Positions 7,064-13,234 of a DNA stretch of 19,829 bases are shown piece by piece. This DNA comes from an uncultured Collinsella sp. GTDB taxonomy: Bacteria; Actinomycetota; Coriobacteriia; Coriobacteriales; Coriobacteriaceae. Each line of letters opens with the position of its first letter. The first letter of the stretch is position 1. The stretch spans positions 1 to 19,829 of the forward strand of contig CABSMK010000009.1 in the NCBI GenBank assembly GCA_902478825.1, read 5' to 3'. The position numbers were made by a program, and so were the translations under genes. Under the pieces are notes generated by a model that was given only the letters and a program-made list of their open reading frames with translations, made no database searches and was not told the DNA's origin.

Positions 7064-7858
7064 ATGAATACGTTCATCAGTGCGGTGCTCGTCGGCCTCG
7101 TCGGCGTGTTCTGCATGTGGGACTCCCGCCTGCTCGGTCGTCTTAACTTCGAGCAGCCCCTCGTTGGCGCTACGCTCGTCGGTCTGCTGCTGGGCGATGT
7201 GCCCACCGGCCTTGCCGTCGGTGCCGCCGTCGAGCTCGTGTCCATGGGCCTGGTGCAGGTCGGCGCCGCCGTTCCGCCCGATATGGTTCTGGGCGGCATC
7301 GTGGCCGCTGCCTTTGCGTGCCTGACCGATGCTTCCGCCGAGACCGCCATGACGATCGCCATCCCGGTCGCCGTCCTGGGTCAGCTCCTCGGCATCGTGT
7401 TCCGTTCCATCATCGCCGCCCTCACCCATGTGGCAGATAGCGCGATCGATAACGGAAAGTTCAAGACCGCCTACCGCATGCACATCTGCGCCGGCTCCGG
7501 TCTGTACGCCGTCATGTACTTCCTGCCGATCTTCCTCGCCGTCTTTGTTGGCACCGACCTGGTTCAGGCCATCGTCAACATGGTTCCCGAGTGGCTGTCC
7601 ACTGGTCTTAACGTTTCGACCAAGATCATGACCGCCTACGGCTTGGCCCTGCTGCTCACCATGATGATCAAGAAGGGTATGACTCCGTTCCTGTTCATCG
7701 GTTTCCTGCTCGCCGCTTACCTCAACCTGTCCGTCATCGCGGTCGCTCTGATCGGTGTGTGCCTGGCTGTCGTCTTCATGGGCTTCAAGTTCAACGGTTC
7801 CCATGCAGCCGCCGGTGTCGATTCCGACTACGATCCGCTCGAAGACGACGAAGACTAA
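7064..7858 (+). CDS. PTS mannose-family EIIC membrane component
   Basis: A 264-aa integral membrane subunit of the mannose-type permease, which forms the translocation channel with IID. The family-typical segment LVGATLVGLLLGDVPTGLAVGAAVELVSMGLVQVGAAVPPD (about 34-72) is clear, followed by several hydrophobic helices up to about residue 245. The C-terminus ends in a very acidic cytosolic tail (SDYDPLEDDED). It starts 36 bases after the IIAB gene with GAAAGGAG as ribosome site. The next gene's ribosome site overlaps its stop codon, indicating tight co-translation with IID. Confidence 0.92.
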   Translation: MNTFISAVLVGLVGVFCMWDSRLLGRLNFEQPLVGATLVGLLLGDVPTGLAVGAAVELVSMGLVQVGAAVPPDMVLGGIVAAAFACLTDASAETAMTIAIPVAVLGQLLGIVFRSIIAALTHVADSAIDNGKFKTAYRMHICAGSGLYAVMYFLPIFLAVFVGTDLVQAIVNMVPEWLSTGLNVSTKIMTAYGLALLLTMMIKKGMTPFLFIGFLLAAYLNLSVIAVALIGVCLAVVFMGFKFNGSHAAAGVDSDYDPLEDDED

Positions 7859-7871
7859 GGAGGAACACACT

Positions 7872-8705
7872 ATGGCAACCGCAACCAAGGACGTGTCCCT
7901 GAACAAGAAGGTCAGCCAGTTCTTCTGGCGCTCCTGGGCCATCCAGGCCTCTTGGAACTACGAGCGTCAGATGAACATGGGCTTCCTCTACGGCATGGTT
8001 CCCACGCTCGATCGCCTCTATCCGGATGAGTCCGACCCCAAGCAGCTCGCTGCTAAGAAAGAGGCTTACCACCGTCACATGGCGTTCTACAACTGCACCC
8101 CGCAGACGAGCGCTTTCATTCTGGGCCTCTCCGCCTCCATGGAGGAGGAGTACGCCAAGGATCCCGAGAACTTCGATCCCGATTCGATCAACGCGGTCAA
8201 GACCTCCCTCATGGGTCCGCTTTCCGGTATCGGTGACTCCTTCTTCCAGGGCACCATCCGCGTTATCGCCTTTGGCCTGGGCGTTCAGCTGGCTCAGCAG
8301 GGCTCCATCATGGGCCCGATCCTGGCCATGCTCATCTCCATCGTCCCCTCTGTGCTGATCACTTGGTTCGCAGCCAAGATGGGCTATCAGGGCGGCCACG
8401 AGTACCTGAGCAAGCTTCAGGGCGGCGACCTCATGGAGAAGCTCATGTATGTCTGCGGCATCGTGGGTCTTATGTCCGTGGGCGGCATGATCGCTACGCT
8501 GATCGGCGCTACCACCCCGCTGCAGTTCGCTGAGGGTACCGTCGTTATCCAGGACATCCTAGACGGCATGATGCCCCAGATGATCTCCCTTGGCCTCACC
8601 GGCCTTATGTACTGGCTCATCAAGAAGAACGTCAACACCGGTTGGCTTCTCGTGATCGCCATCGTGGGCGGCATTGCCCTCTCCGCGGCCGGCATCCTGG
8701 CCTAG
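7872..8705 (+). CDS. PTS mannose-family EIID membrane component
   Basis: A 277-aa subunit specific to mannose-family permeases. The start at 7872 follows AAGGAGGAACACACT; an upstream in-frame ATG at 7755 lies inside the IIC gene and is ignored. Family hallmarks are RSWAIQASWNYERQMNMGFLYGMVP (20-44), AFYNCTPQTSAFILGLSASMEEE (71-93) and SLMGPLSGIGDSFFQGT (112-128), with membrane helices after about 120 and a final hydrophobic anchor. With IIAB and IIC it makes a complete permease. Its stop codon forms part of the 12-bp palindrome TAGTCGCGACTA (8703-8714). Confidence 0.93.
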   Translation: MATATKDVSLNKKVSQFFWRSWAIQASWNYERQMNMGFLYGMVPTLDRLYPDESDPKQLAAKKEAYHRHMAFYNCTPQTSAFILGLSASMEEEYAKDPENFDPDSINAVKTSLMGPLSGIGDSFFQGTIRVIAFGLGVQLAQQGSIMGPILAMLISIVPSVLITWFAAKMGYQGGHEYLSKLQGGDLMEKLMYVCGIVGLMSVGGMIATLIGATTPLQFAEGTVVIQDILDGMMPQMISLGLTGLMYWLIKKNVNTGWLLVIAIVGGIALSAAGILA

Positions 8706-8738
8706 TCGCGACTAAGCGCCTAACCGCTTTCCCCGGGG

Positions 8739-8809
8739 GCCTGCCTGGCATCCCATACCCCAGGCAGGCTTCCATCCCTATACGTGACAAAGGGCAGTCC
8801 CTTTGTCAC
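8739..8809 (+). ncRNA. Two perfect intercistronic hairpins between IID and deglycase B
   Basis: Hairpin 1 pairs GCCTGCCTGG (8739-8748) with CCAGGCAGGC (8760-8769). Hairpin 2 pairs GTGACAAAGGG (8784-8794) with CCCTTTGTCAC (8799-8809) across a CAGT loop. Neither is followed by a U-run, and no promoter is evident before deglycase B. They look like mRNA-processing or stability elements, or a weak attenuator, setting the ratio of permease to enzyme. The ncRNA class is used only as the nearest label. Confidence 0.5.
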
Positions 8810-8901
8810 ATCCTCAACGGGCCGGCGACTCGGTCCAAACCACGGTAACCCTGCGAGCGCCCGGCAATGTGGCGTCGCAAAAATCGAAAGGAATGTGTCA
8901 G

Positions 8902-9885
8902 ATGTACGAGATCGACCTTAACCTCCCTAAGCAGATCGTCGCTGACGTCCTGTCCAACCACGAGATTCACAGCGTCGCCTTCGTCGGCTGCGGTGCTTCC
9001 ATGTCCGACCTTTACCCCGCCAAGTACTTCCTGGCCAACAACACGGACAAGCTGAACGTTCAGATCTTCACCGCTAACGAGTTCAACTACGACACGCCCT
9101 CCTGGGTCAACGAGCACACCTTCGTGATCACCTGCTCCCTCGGTGGCTCCACGCCCGAGACCGTCGAGGCCAACAAGACCGCCAAGAAGCACAACTGCCC
9201 GGTCGTCTCCCTCACCAACAAGGCTGGCTCCGCTCTGACCGTCGACGCTGACTACGTCATCGTTCACGGCTTCCACGCCAACTTCGCTGCCAAGTGCGAG
9301 AAGCCCGGCTACGCCATCGCTCTTGCTGTCGAGATCCTTCAGCAGACCGAGGGCTATGACCACTACGAGGACATGATCACCGGCCTTACCAACGTCTTCG
9401 AGCTCTGCGAGAACGCCGCTCAGCACTGCAAGAAGCTCGCCAAGAAGTTCGCTGAGGACTTCAAGGACGACAAGATGATTTACTTCATGGCCTCTGGTGC
9501 CTCCGAGAAGATGGCTTACTCTCACGCCGCCTTCCTGTTCACCGAGATGCAGTGGATCGACGCCGCCGCCTACAACACCGGCGAGTACTTCCACGGCCCG
9601 TTCGAGGTTTCCACCGAGGGTAAGCCCTACGTCTTCTTCATGTCCGATGGCGCTACCCGTCCGATGGACGCCCGCGCCCTCACCTTCCTTGAGCGCATGG
9701 GCGCCAAGGTCGCTCTGATCGACTCCAAGGATTACGGCCTGGCTGACGCCGTGCCCGCGAGCGTCGTCACCTACTTCAACCCGCTGCTGCACCTCGCCGT
9801 TATGCGCGAGTACGGCAACCAGATCGCCGAGGCCCGTCAGCACCCGCTGACCATGCGTCGCTACATGTGGAAGCTTTCCTACTAA
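8902..9885 (+). CDS. SIS-domain phosphosugar-amine deglycase, FrlB/GfrE-like (deglycase B)
   Basis: A 327-aa double-SIS deglycase predicted to act on the 6-phosphate of the compound imported by the adjacent PTS. The start at 8902 is 9 bases after AAAGGA; upstream in-frame ATGs at 8803 and 8893 lack a usable site. Seen: CGASMSDLYPAKYFL (30-44), the phosphate loop CSLGGSTPET (78-87), E215 and H231 sixteen residues apart in TEMQWIDAAAYNTGEYFHGPFE, and the C-terminal RRYMWKLSY shared with deglycase A. All lysine codons I read in the gene are AAG, a bias that fits high expression. It probably shares the PTS transcript. It resembles A in the C-terminus but keeps the usual phosphate loop. Glucoselysine or fructoselysine 6-phosphate are plausible substrates. 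Confidence 0.85.
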   Translation: MYEIDLNLPKQIVADVLSNHEIHSVAFVGCGASMSDLYPAKYFLANNTDKLNVQIFTANEFNYDTPSWVNEHTFVITCSLGGSTPETVEANKTAKKHNCPVVSLTNKAGSALTVDADYVIVHGFHANFAAKCEKPGYAIALAVEILQQTEGYDHYEDMITGLTNVFELCENAAQHCKKLAKKFAEDFKDDKMIYFMASGASEKMAYSHAAFLFTEMQWIDAAAYNTGEYFHGPFEVSTEGKPYVFFMSDGATRPMDARALTFLERMGAKVALIDSKDYGLADAVPASVVTYFNPLLHLAVMREYGNQIAEARQHPLTMRRYMWKLSY

Positions 9886-9919
9886 TCACAAGTAAGTAGA
9901 CCTTACGGGTTGATTGAGA

Positions 9920-9951
9920 GGGGATGGGGTTTGCGCCCCGTCCCCTTTTTT
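9920..9951 (+). terminator. Strong intrinsic terminator after deglycase B
   Basis: GGGGATGGGG (9920-9929) pairs with CCCCGTCCCC (9936-9945), with one G-U pair and a 6-base loop, followed by six T. It ends the PTS-deglycase transcript only 20 bases before the ATG of the HAD gene. Confidence 0.9.
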
Positions 9952-9971
9952 GCTATCGAAAGGAGATACGT

Positions 9972-10601
9972 ATGATCAAGGCAGTGCTGTTTGACATGGA
10001 CGGCGTGCTGGTCGATACCGAGTGGTTCTACAACCGTCGTCGCGTGGCGTTTATGGAAGAGAAGGGCTTTCACTTTGACGAGATCCCCGATCTTTCGGGG
10101 TCTAACGAGCCCGCCATTTGGAAGTCGCTGGTACCCGACGATGTTGAGCTGCGCGAGCGCCTGCGCGTGGAGTACAAGCAGGTCTACAGCCCGGACCATC
10201 CCGTTCCGTATGCCGAGCTGCTCAACGAGCAGACGGAGCCGGTGATGCGCAAGCTGCACGAGCGCGGCGTGAAGTGCGCCATCGCAAGCTCGTCCTATCG
10301 CGAGCTCATTGACGAGCTGGTGGGGATTGCCGGTATCGCCGACGTGCTGGACTACACCATCAGCGGTCACGAGTGCAGTGCGTTTAAGCCCGACCCCGAG
10401 ATCTACCTGCGTGCCATGGAGGCGCTGGGGGTGGAGCCTGCCGAGTGCCTGGTTATCGAGGACTCGCCTTTGGGTATCGAGGCCGGCAAACGCTCCGGCG
10501 CCCGCGTCCTGGCGCTGCGTCCGCACGAGGGCGTCAACCTGGATCAGTCCGCCGCCGACGTTGTCATCGACAGCCTGACCGACATTTTGGCCGCTTTGTA
10601 G
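9972..10601 (+). CDS. HAD-superfamily phosphatase / beta-phosphoglucomutase-like
   Basis: A 209-aa subfamily I HAD hydrolase with a helical cap. All four motifs are present: I in FDMDGVLVDTE (nucleophile D8, acid/base D10), II in IASSSYRE (S107), III K139 in AFKPDPEIY, and IV in VIEDSPLGIEAG (E163, D164). Such enzymes are small sugar-phosphate phosphatases or phosphosugar mutases; the sequence does not decide which. The start is fixed by AAAGGAG and the MIKAVLFDMDG beginning; the in-frame ATG at 9924 lies in the terminator. It is co-directional with the PTS operon but separated by a strong terminator with no room for a normal promoter, so it may be expressed by read-through. It could act on the hexose phosphate released by the deglycases. 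Confidence 0.87.
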   Translation: MIKAVLFDMDGVLVDTEWFYNRRRVAFMEEKGFHFDEIPDLSGSNEPAIWKSLVPDDVELRERLRVEYKQVYSPDHPVPYAELLNEQTEPVMRKLHERGVKCAIASSSYRELIDELVGIAGIADVLDYTISGHECSAFKPDPEIYLRAMEALGVEPAECLVIEDSPLGIEAGKRSGARVLALRPHEGVNLDQSAADVVIDSLTDILAAL

Positions 10602-10698
10602 TGTCAATCCGCCGCGAGAAGCATTGGTTCACGCGTCTTTTGCTGCGGATTGGCTTAATTTGTCCTCTATTTGGATTCGTTTGGCTTCGATTCGGACT

Positions 10699-10817
10699 AA
10701 GTGAGTAGACTTTTTGGTGCAGTACGAGCGCAAAGTGCATCTGCTCTAGCAAAACCGCAGGTCACAGGGGTGGCGGTTTTGGGTGTGCTCGGCAGATCGT
10801 AAAAAGTCTACTCACTT
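10699..10817. mobile_element. 119-bp MITE-like element with perfect 17-bp terminal inverted repeats
   Basis: AAGTGAGTAGACTTTTT (10699-10715) is exactly reverse-complemented at 10801-10817. Nested inside are ATCTGC/GCAGAT (10739-10744, 10792-10797) and CAAAACCGC/GCGGTTTTG (10750-10758, 10773-10781), so the whole element can fold into one long interrupted hairpin. It has no coding capacity. An incomplete match, AAGTAAGTAGAC, follows deglycase B at 9891. It could be a non-autonomous transposable element or a structured RNA. Confidence 0.6.
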
Positions 10818-10879
10818 GTAATTTGGGCCTTTGGTCGTGGAGGCTGTTGGTCCCGCTTTGGTTGTCGAGAGAGGGTGAA

Positions 10880-10910
10880 TTGAAGCGCCCCGCACGCTCC
10901 ATGCTACAAT
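10880..10910 (+). promoter_or_regulatory. Promoter of the YitT-family gene
   Basis: TTGAAG (10880-10885) and TACAAT (10905-10910), with a 19-base spacer and TG two bases before the -10 (extended -10). The predicted leader is about 40 nt. Confidence 0.6.
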
Positions 10911-10955
10911 CGCGGGCATGCCCCACAACTACATCTGCCTTCGAAAGGAGCTTCC

Positions 10956-11963
10956 GTGGCGAACGCCATCGATCAGCTCACGGACCGCGTGCTCGTGCTC
11001 GGCCGCCTCACCATCGTCCGCCGTGCCATTACCGCCGTGGCGGTCACAATTTCTGCCGTCCTCCAAACATTCCTGATCCAGGCGTTCATTCAGCCCGCCG
11101 ACCTGCTTCCGAGCGGTCTCACCGGCGTTGCGGTCCTGCTCGATCGCGTTACCTCGCTGGGCGGCGTTCGCATCGACATTTCGCTCGGTATGCTCGCGCT
11201 CAACATCCCCGTGGCGCTCCTATGCTGGAGCGGCATTAGCAAGCGCTTCGTCATCTTCTCGATGATGCAGGTCGTGCTCTCGTCGCTGTTCCTCAACGTC
11301 TTTCACTTCGCGCCGTTTTTGGGCGACAAGATCATGCTCATCATTTTTGGCGGCGTGGTCTCGGGTCTGGGCGCTGCCATCGCACTTAAATCCGGCGCAT
11401 CCACCGGCGGCACCGACTTTATCGCGCTGTGGGTTTCCAACCACACGGGCAAGACCATCTGGGGCGTCATCTTTGGTTTCAACTGCTTTATCCTGGCGAT
11501 CTTTGGCTTTATGTTTGGCTGGGACAAGGCGGCGTATTCCATCGTGTTCCAGTTTATTTCGACCAAGACCATCGACAGTTTCTATCGTCGCTACGATCGC
11601 GTGACGCTGCAGATCACGACGCGCAAGGCAGACGAGGTCATGACTGCCTACGTAAACCATTTTCAGCACGGCATTAGCTGCGCCGAGGTCGTCGGCGGAT
11701 ATAGCCGCGAAAAGATGTACCTGCTGAACACCGTTGTCTCGACCTACGAGAGTCAGGACATTATCAAGCTGGTGTGCGACGTTGATCCCGGCGCCGTGAT
11801 CAACGTGTTCCACACGCTCAACTTTGTGGGCGGCTGGTGGGGTGGTCATGTCGACGAGCCCATGCCCACGGCCGTTCCCGATCCCGACAAGCCCGCACGC
11901 ATGGCCAGCAGGCAGGCGCGCCTCAGCGAACAGGACAGCCTGCAGCAGGACGACGGCAAGTAG
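10956..11963 (+). CDS. YitT-family membrane protein with DUF2179 domain
   Basis: A 335-aa membrane protein using a GTG start 5 bases after AAAGGAG. Hydrophobic helices cover about 22-46, 55-65, 78-92, 98-120, 126-146 and 167-188. The family-specific SGASTGGTDFIA (146-157) is clear. A cytosolic DUF2179 domain follows (about 212-290; DRVTLQITTRKADEV, GISCAEVVGGYSREKMYLLNTVV). The final 35 residues are a polar, low-complexity tail. The biochemical role of the family is not established. It has its own promoter and shows no obvious link to the sugar genes beside it. Confidence 0.88.
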   Translation: MANAIDQLTDRVLVLGRLTIVRRAITAVAVTISAVLQTFLIQAFIQPADLLPSGLTGVAVLLDRVTSLGGVRIDISLGMLALNIPVALLCWSGISKRFVIFSMMQVVLSSLFLNVFHFAPFLGDKIMLIIFGGVVSGLGAAIALKSGASTGGTDFIALWVSNHTGKTIWGVIFGFNCFILAIFGFMFGWDKAAYSIVFQFISTKTIDSFYRRYDRVTLQITTRKADEVMTAYVNHFQHGISCAEVVGGYSREKMYLLNTVVSTYESQDIIKLVCDVDPGAVINVFHTLNFVGGWWGGHVDEPMPTAVPDPDKPARMASRQARLSEQDSLQQDDGK

Positions 11964-12003
11964 GGTATTGGCATTTTGCCGGTCCTGCGCAACCCATCCG
12001 AAC

Positions 12004-12039
12004 GAGCCCCCCGAAAGCCCCGTTGCTTTCGAGAGGCTC
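12004..12039 (+). terminator. Possible terminator hairpin after YitT gene
   Basis: GAGCC (12004-12008) with GGCTC (12035-12039), plus CGAAAG (12012-12017) with CTTTCG (12026-12031), form an interrupted stem. Only a short T-run follows (TCTCGTTTG), so termination would be weak. Confidence 0.4.
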
Positions 12040-12057
12040 TCGTTTGCCCAGATAAAA

Positions 12058-12090
12058 CCTACCAAAATGAAGCTGTCGCTTTTTGGTAGG
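12058..12090 (+). terminator. Second hairpin downstream of YitT gene
   Basis: CCTACCAAAA (12058-12067) pairs perfectly with TTTTGGTAGG (12081-12090). The T-run is in the 3' arm rather than after it. It could terminate transcription on either strand, since both arms are A/T-edged, or be part of the regulator B leader. Confidence 0.35.
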
Positions 12091-12143
12091 GAGGGTGTAT
12101 CGTTTTATCATTATGAGGTAATATGAAACTAGACGTTATATAC
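12083..12143 (+). promoter_or_regulatory. Promoter and operator region of regulator B
   Basis: TTGGTA (12083-12088) and TATCAT (12106-12111) with an ideal 17-base spacer are a plausible sigma-70 promoter. Just downstream, ACGTTATATAC (12133-12143) matches the motif before the DMT gene and, in its ACGTTATA part, the one before the PTS operon. This suggests autoregulation. Confidence 0.5.
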
Positions 12144-12170
12144 GTATTAGTTATTTCGATATTTCGATAA
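12123..12170 (+). CDS. Possible leader peptide upstream of regulator B
   Basis: A 15-codon frame, MKLDVIYVLVISIFR, begins with an ATG 4-5 bases after GAGGT and stops 12 bases before the regulator B start, in the same frame. The peptide is strongly hydrophobic. It overlaps the putative operator, so it may be chance in AT-rich regulatory DNA. Confidence 0.2.
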   Translation: MKLDVIYVLVISIFR

Positions 12171-12182
12171 GAGTGATTAGAT

Positions 12183-12902
12183 ATGCCTGCGCCCAAAAAT
12201 GCACCGCTTTACCAGCAGATTTACGACGAAATCAAGGATGCGATCGAGAAAGGTGTTTATGCACCCAAGGAGCGTATTCCGTCCGAGCTTGAGCTAGCCG
12301 AGCAGTACGACGTGAGCCGCATTACGGTGCGCCGCGCCGTCGAGGAGCTGTGCTCCGATGGCTACCTGGTTAAGCAGCAGGGCCGTGGCACCTTTGTCTC
12401 CACGCCGCACATCAATCGCCAGTTTCACGCCTCGACGCTGCAGACGTTTACCGCGCTGTGTGCCGGCAACGGCATGAAGGCCGGTGCGCACGTGATCGAT
12501 CGCCAGATCGTTCCGGCGCGCCAAAACGAGATGGAGTTCTTTGGCCTGCAGAAGGATGCGCTGCTGCTGCATATCAAGCGCGTGCGTACGGCCGACGGCG
12601 AGCCCATCTTTGAGGAGAACATCTTTGTGCCGTTTGATGCCTACCGTGAGCTGTTGACGGCCGATCTTGAGGACAAGTCGATTTTTGCCGAGGTCGAGCG
12701 TGTTGGCGGAACGCCGATTGTTTCGGTTGGCTACCGCACGGTCGAGGCCGTTCGTGCCAATACCGAGCAGGCGGCCGAGCTGGGCATTGCTCCGCACGAT
12801 CCGCTGCTCAACCTGCGTGCCGGCTTCACGGGTCCCAATGGCGAGCCGGTCCTGATGGGTAAGCAGTACTACGTGGGATCGCGCTACGTTATGGTCATGT
12901 AG
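12183..12902 (+). CDS. GntR-family transcriptional regulator with UTRA domain (regulator B)
   Basis: A 239-aa HutC-subfamily repressor. The winged HTH (about 8-75) reads PLYQQIYDEIKDAIEKGVYAPKERIPSELELAEQYDVSRITVRRAVEEL with the wing GYLVKQQGRGTFVS. The UTRA domain (about 90-236) contains LLHIKRVRTADGEPIFEENIFVP and ends GKQYYVGSRYVMVM. It is a close paralogue of regulator C, sharing RVRTADG, the QQGRGTFV wing and the VGSRYV end. Its upstream DNA carries the CGTTATATAC motif that recurs before the DMT and PTS operons, so it is the best candidate to control them although it lies about 6 kb away from the PTS start. The stop codon is followed 5 bases later by structured repeat copy 2. Confidence 0.9.
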   Translation: MPAPKNAPLYQQIYDEIKDAIEKGVYAPKERIPSELELAEQYDVSRITVRRAVEELCSDGYLVKQQGRGTFVSTPHINRQFHASTLQTFTALCAGNGMKAGAHVIDRQIVPARQNEMEFFGLQKDALLLHIKRVRTADGEPIFEENIFVPFDAYRELLTADLEDKSIFAEVERVGGTPIVSVGYRTVEAVRANTEQAAELGIAPHDPLLNLRAGFTGPNGEPVLMGKQYYVGSRYVMVM

Positions 12903-12907
12903 CTCTA

Positions 12908-13077
12908 GTTGCGCGGTTTTCCAAACCGCGCAACGGCTCGACGCTGCAAGCCCGCCAGAGCGGCAATCTGCCTTTCAACTTCGGCGGCATGACCAGAAGG
13001 TCAATGCCGCCTCGTTTCAAGGCACCTTGCTCGCTCTGGCGGGCTTTCGCTGTCCGCGCCAAAACATCGGCGTTGCC
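12908..13077 (+). repeat. Structured intergenic repeat, copy 2
   Basis: Same orientation and layout as copy 1 at 4441. Hairpin 1 is a perfect 12-bp stem (12908-12919 with 12923-12934). The outer 15-bp stem (12948-12962 with 13032-13046) encloses the inner hairpin (12983-12994 with 12999-13011, loop AGAA). Unpaired blocks such as AACGGCTCGACGCTGCAA and AAGGCACCTTGCTCGCTC are identical to copy 1, while the stem arms changed in matched pairs. Confidence 0.85.
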
Positions 13078-13082
13078 GGGCC

Positions 13083-13146
13083 GGCACTTGGGGACGTTCC
13101 TTTTCTGCCGGCACCTGGGGACACTCCTTAGCCGTTGGGGGCGTTC
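13083..13146 (+). repeat. GGCACYTGGGGAC motif copies downstream of repeat copy 2
   Basis: GGCACTTGGGGACGTTC (13083-13099), GGCACCTGGGGACACTC (13110-13126) and a third degenerate CGTTGGGGGCGTTC. The first two match the tandem 17-mers that follow repeat copy 1, so the composite repeat includes this tail. Confidence 0.6.
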
Positions 13147-13197
13147 TTAAACGACTAGTCTGGGCGGCGGCCGTGTGCTGCTGTCCGCGTGGCGGCG

Positions 13198-13203
13198 TAT
13201 AAT
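13198..13203 (+). promoter_or_regulatory. -10 box of recQ
   Basis: A consensus TATAAT, 31 bases before the ATG, in an otherwise GC-rich stretch. No clear -35 is visible (GTGCTG at the 17-base position). Confidence 0.6.
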
Positions 13204-13234
13204 CGGCGGCAGATGACTTGAACGTTAGGAAACC

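Noticed and set aside
8803..8901. N-terminal extension of deglycase B from the ATG at 8803
   Set aside because: This ATG lies inside the second intercistronic hairpin. The ribosome site AAAGGA fits 8902, and paralogue lengths agree with 8902.
9891..9951. Second complete copy of the MITE-like element
   Set aside because: Only one imperfect 12-base end (AAGTAAGTAGAC) is present and no matching inverted end follows.
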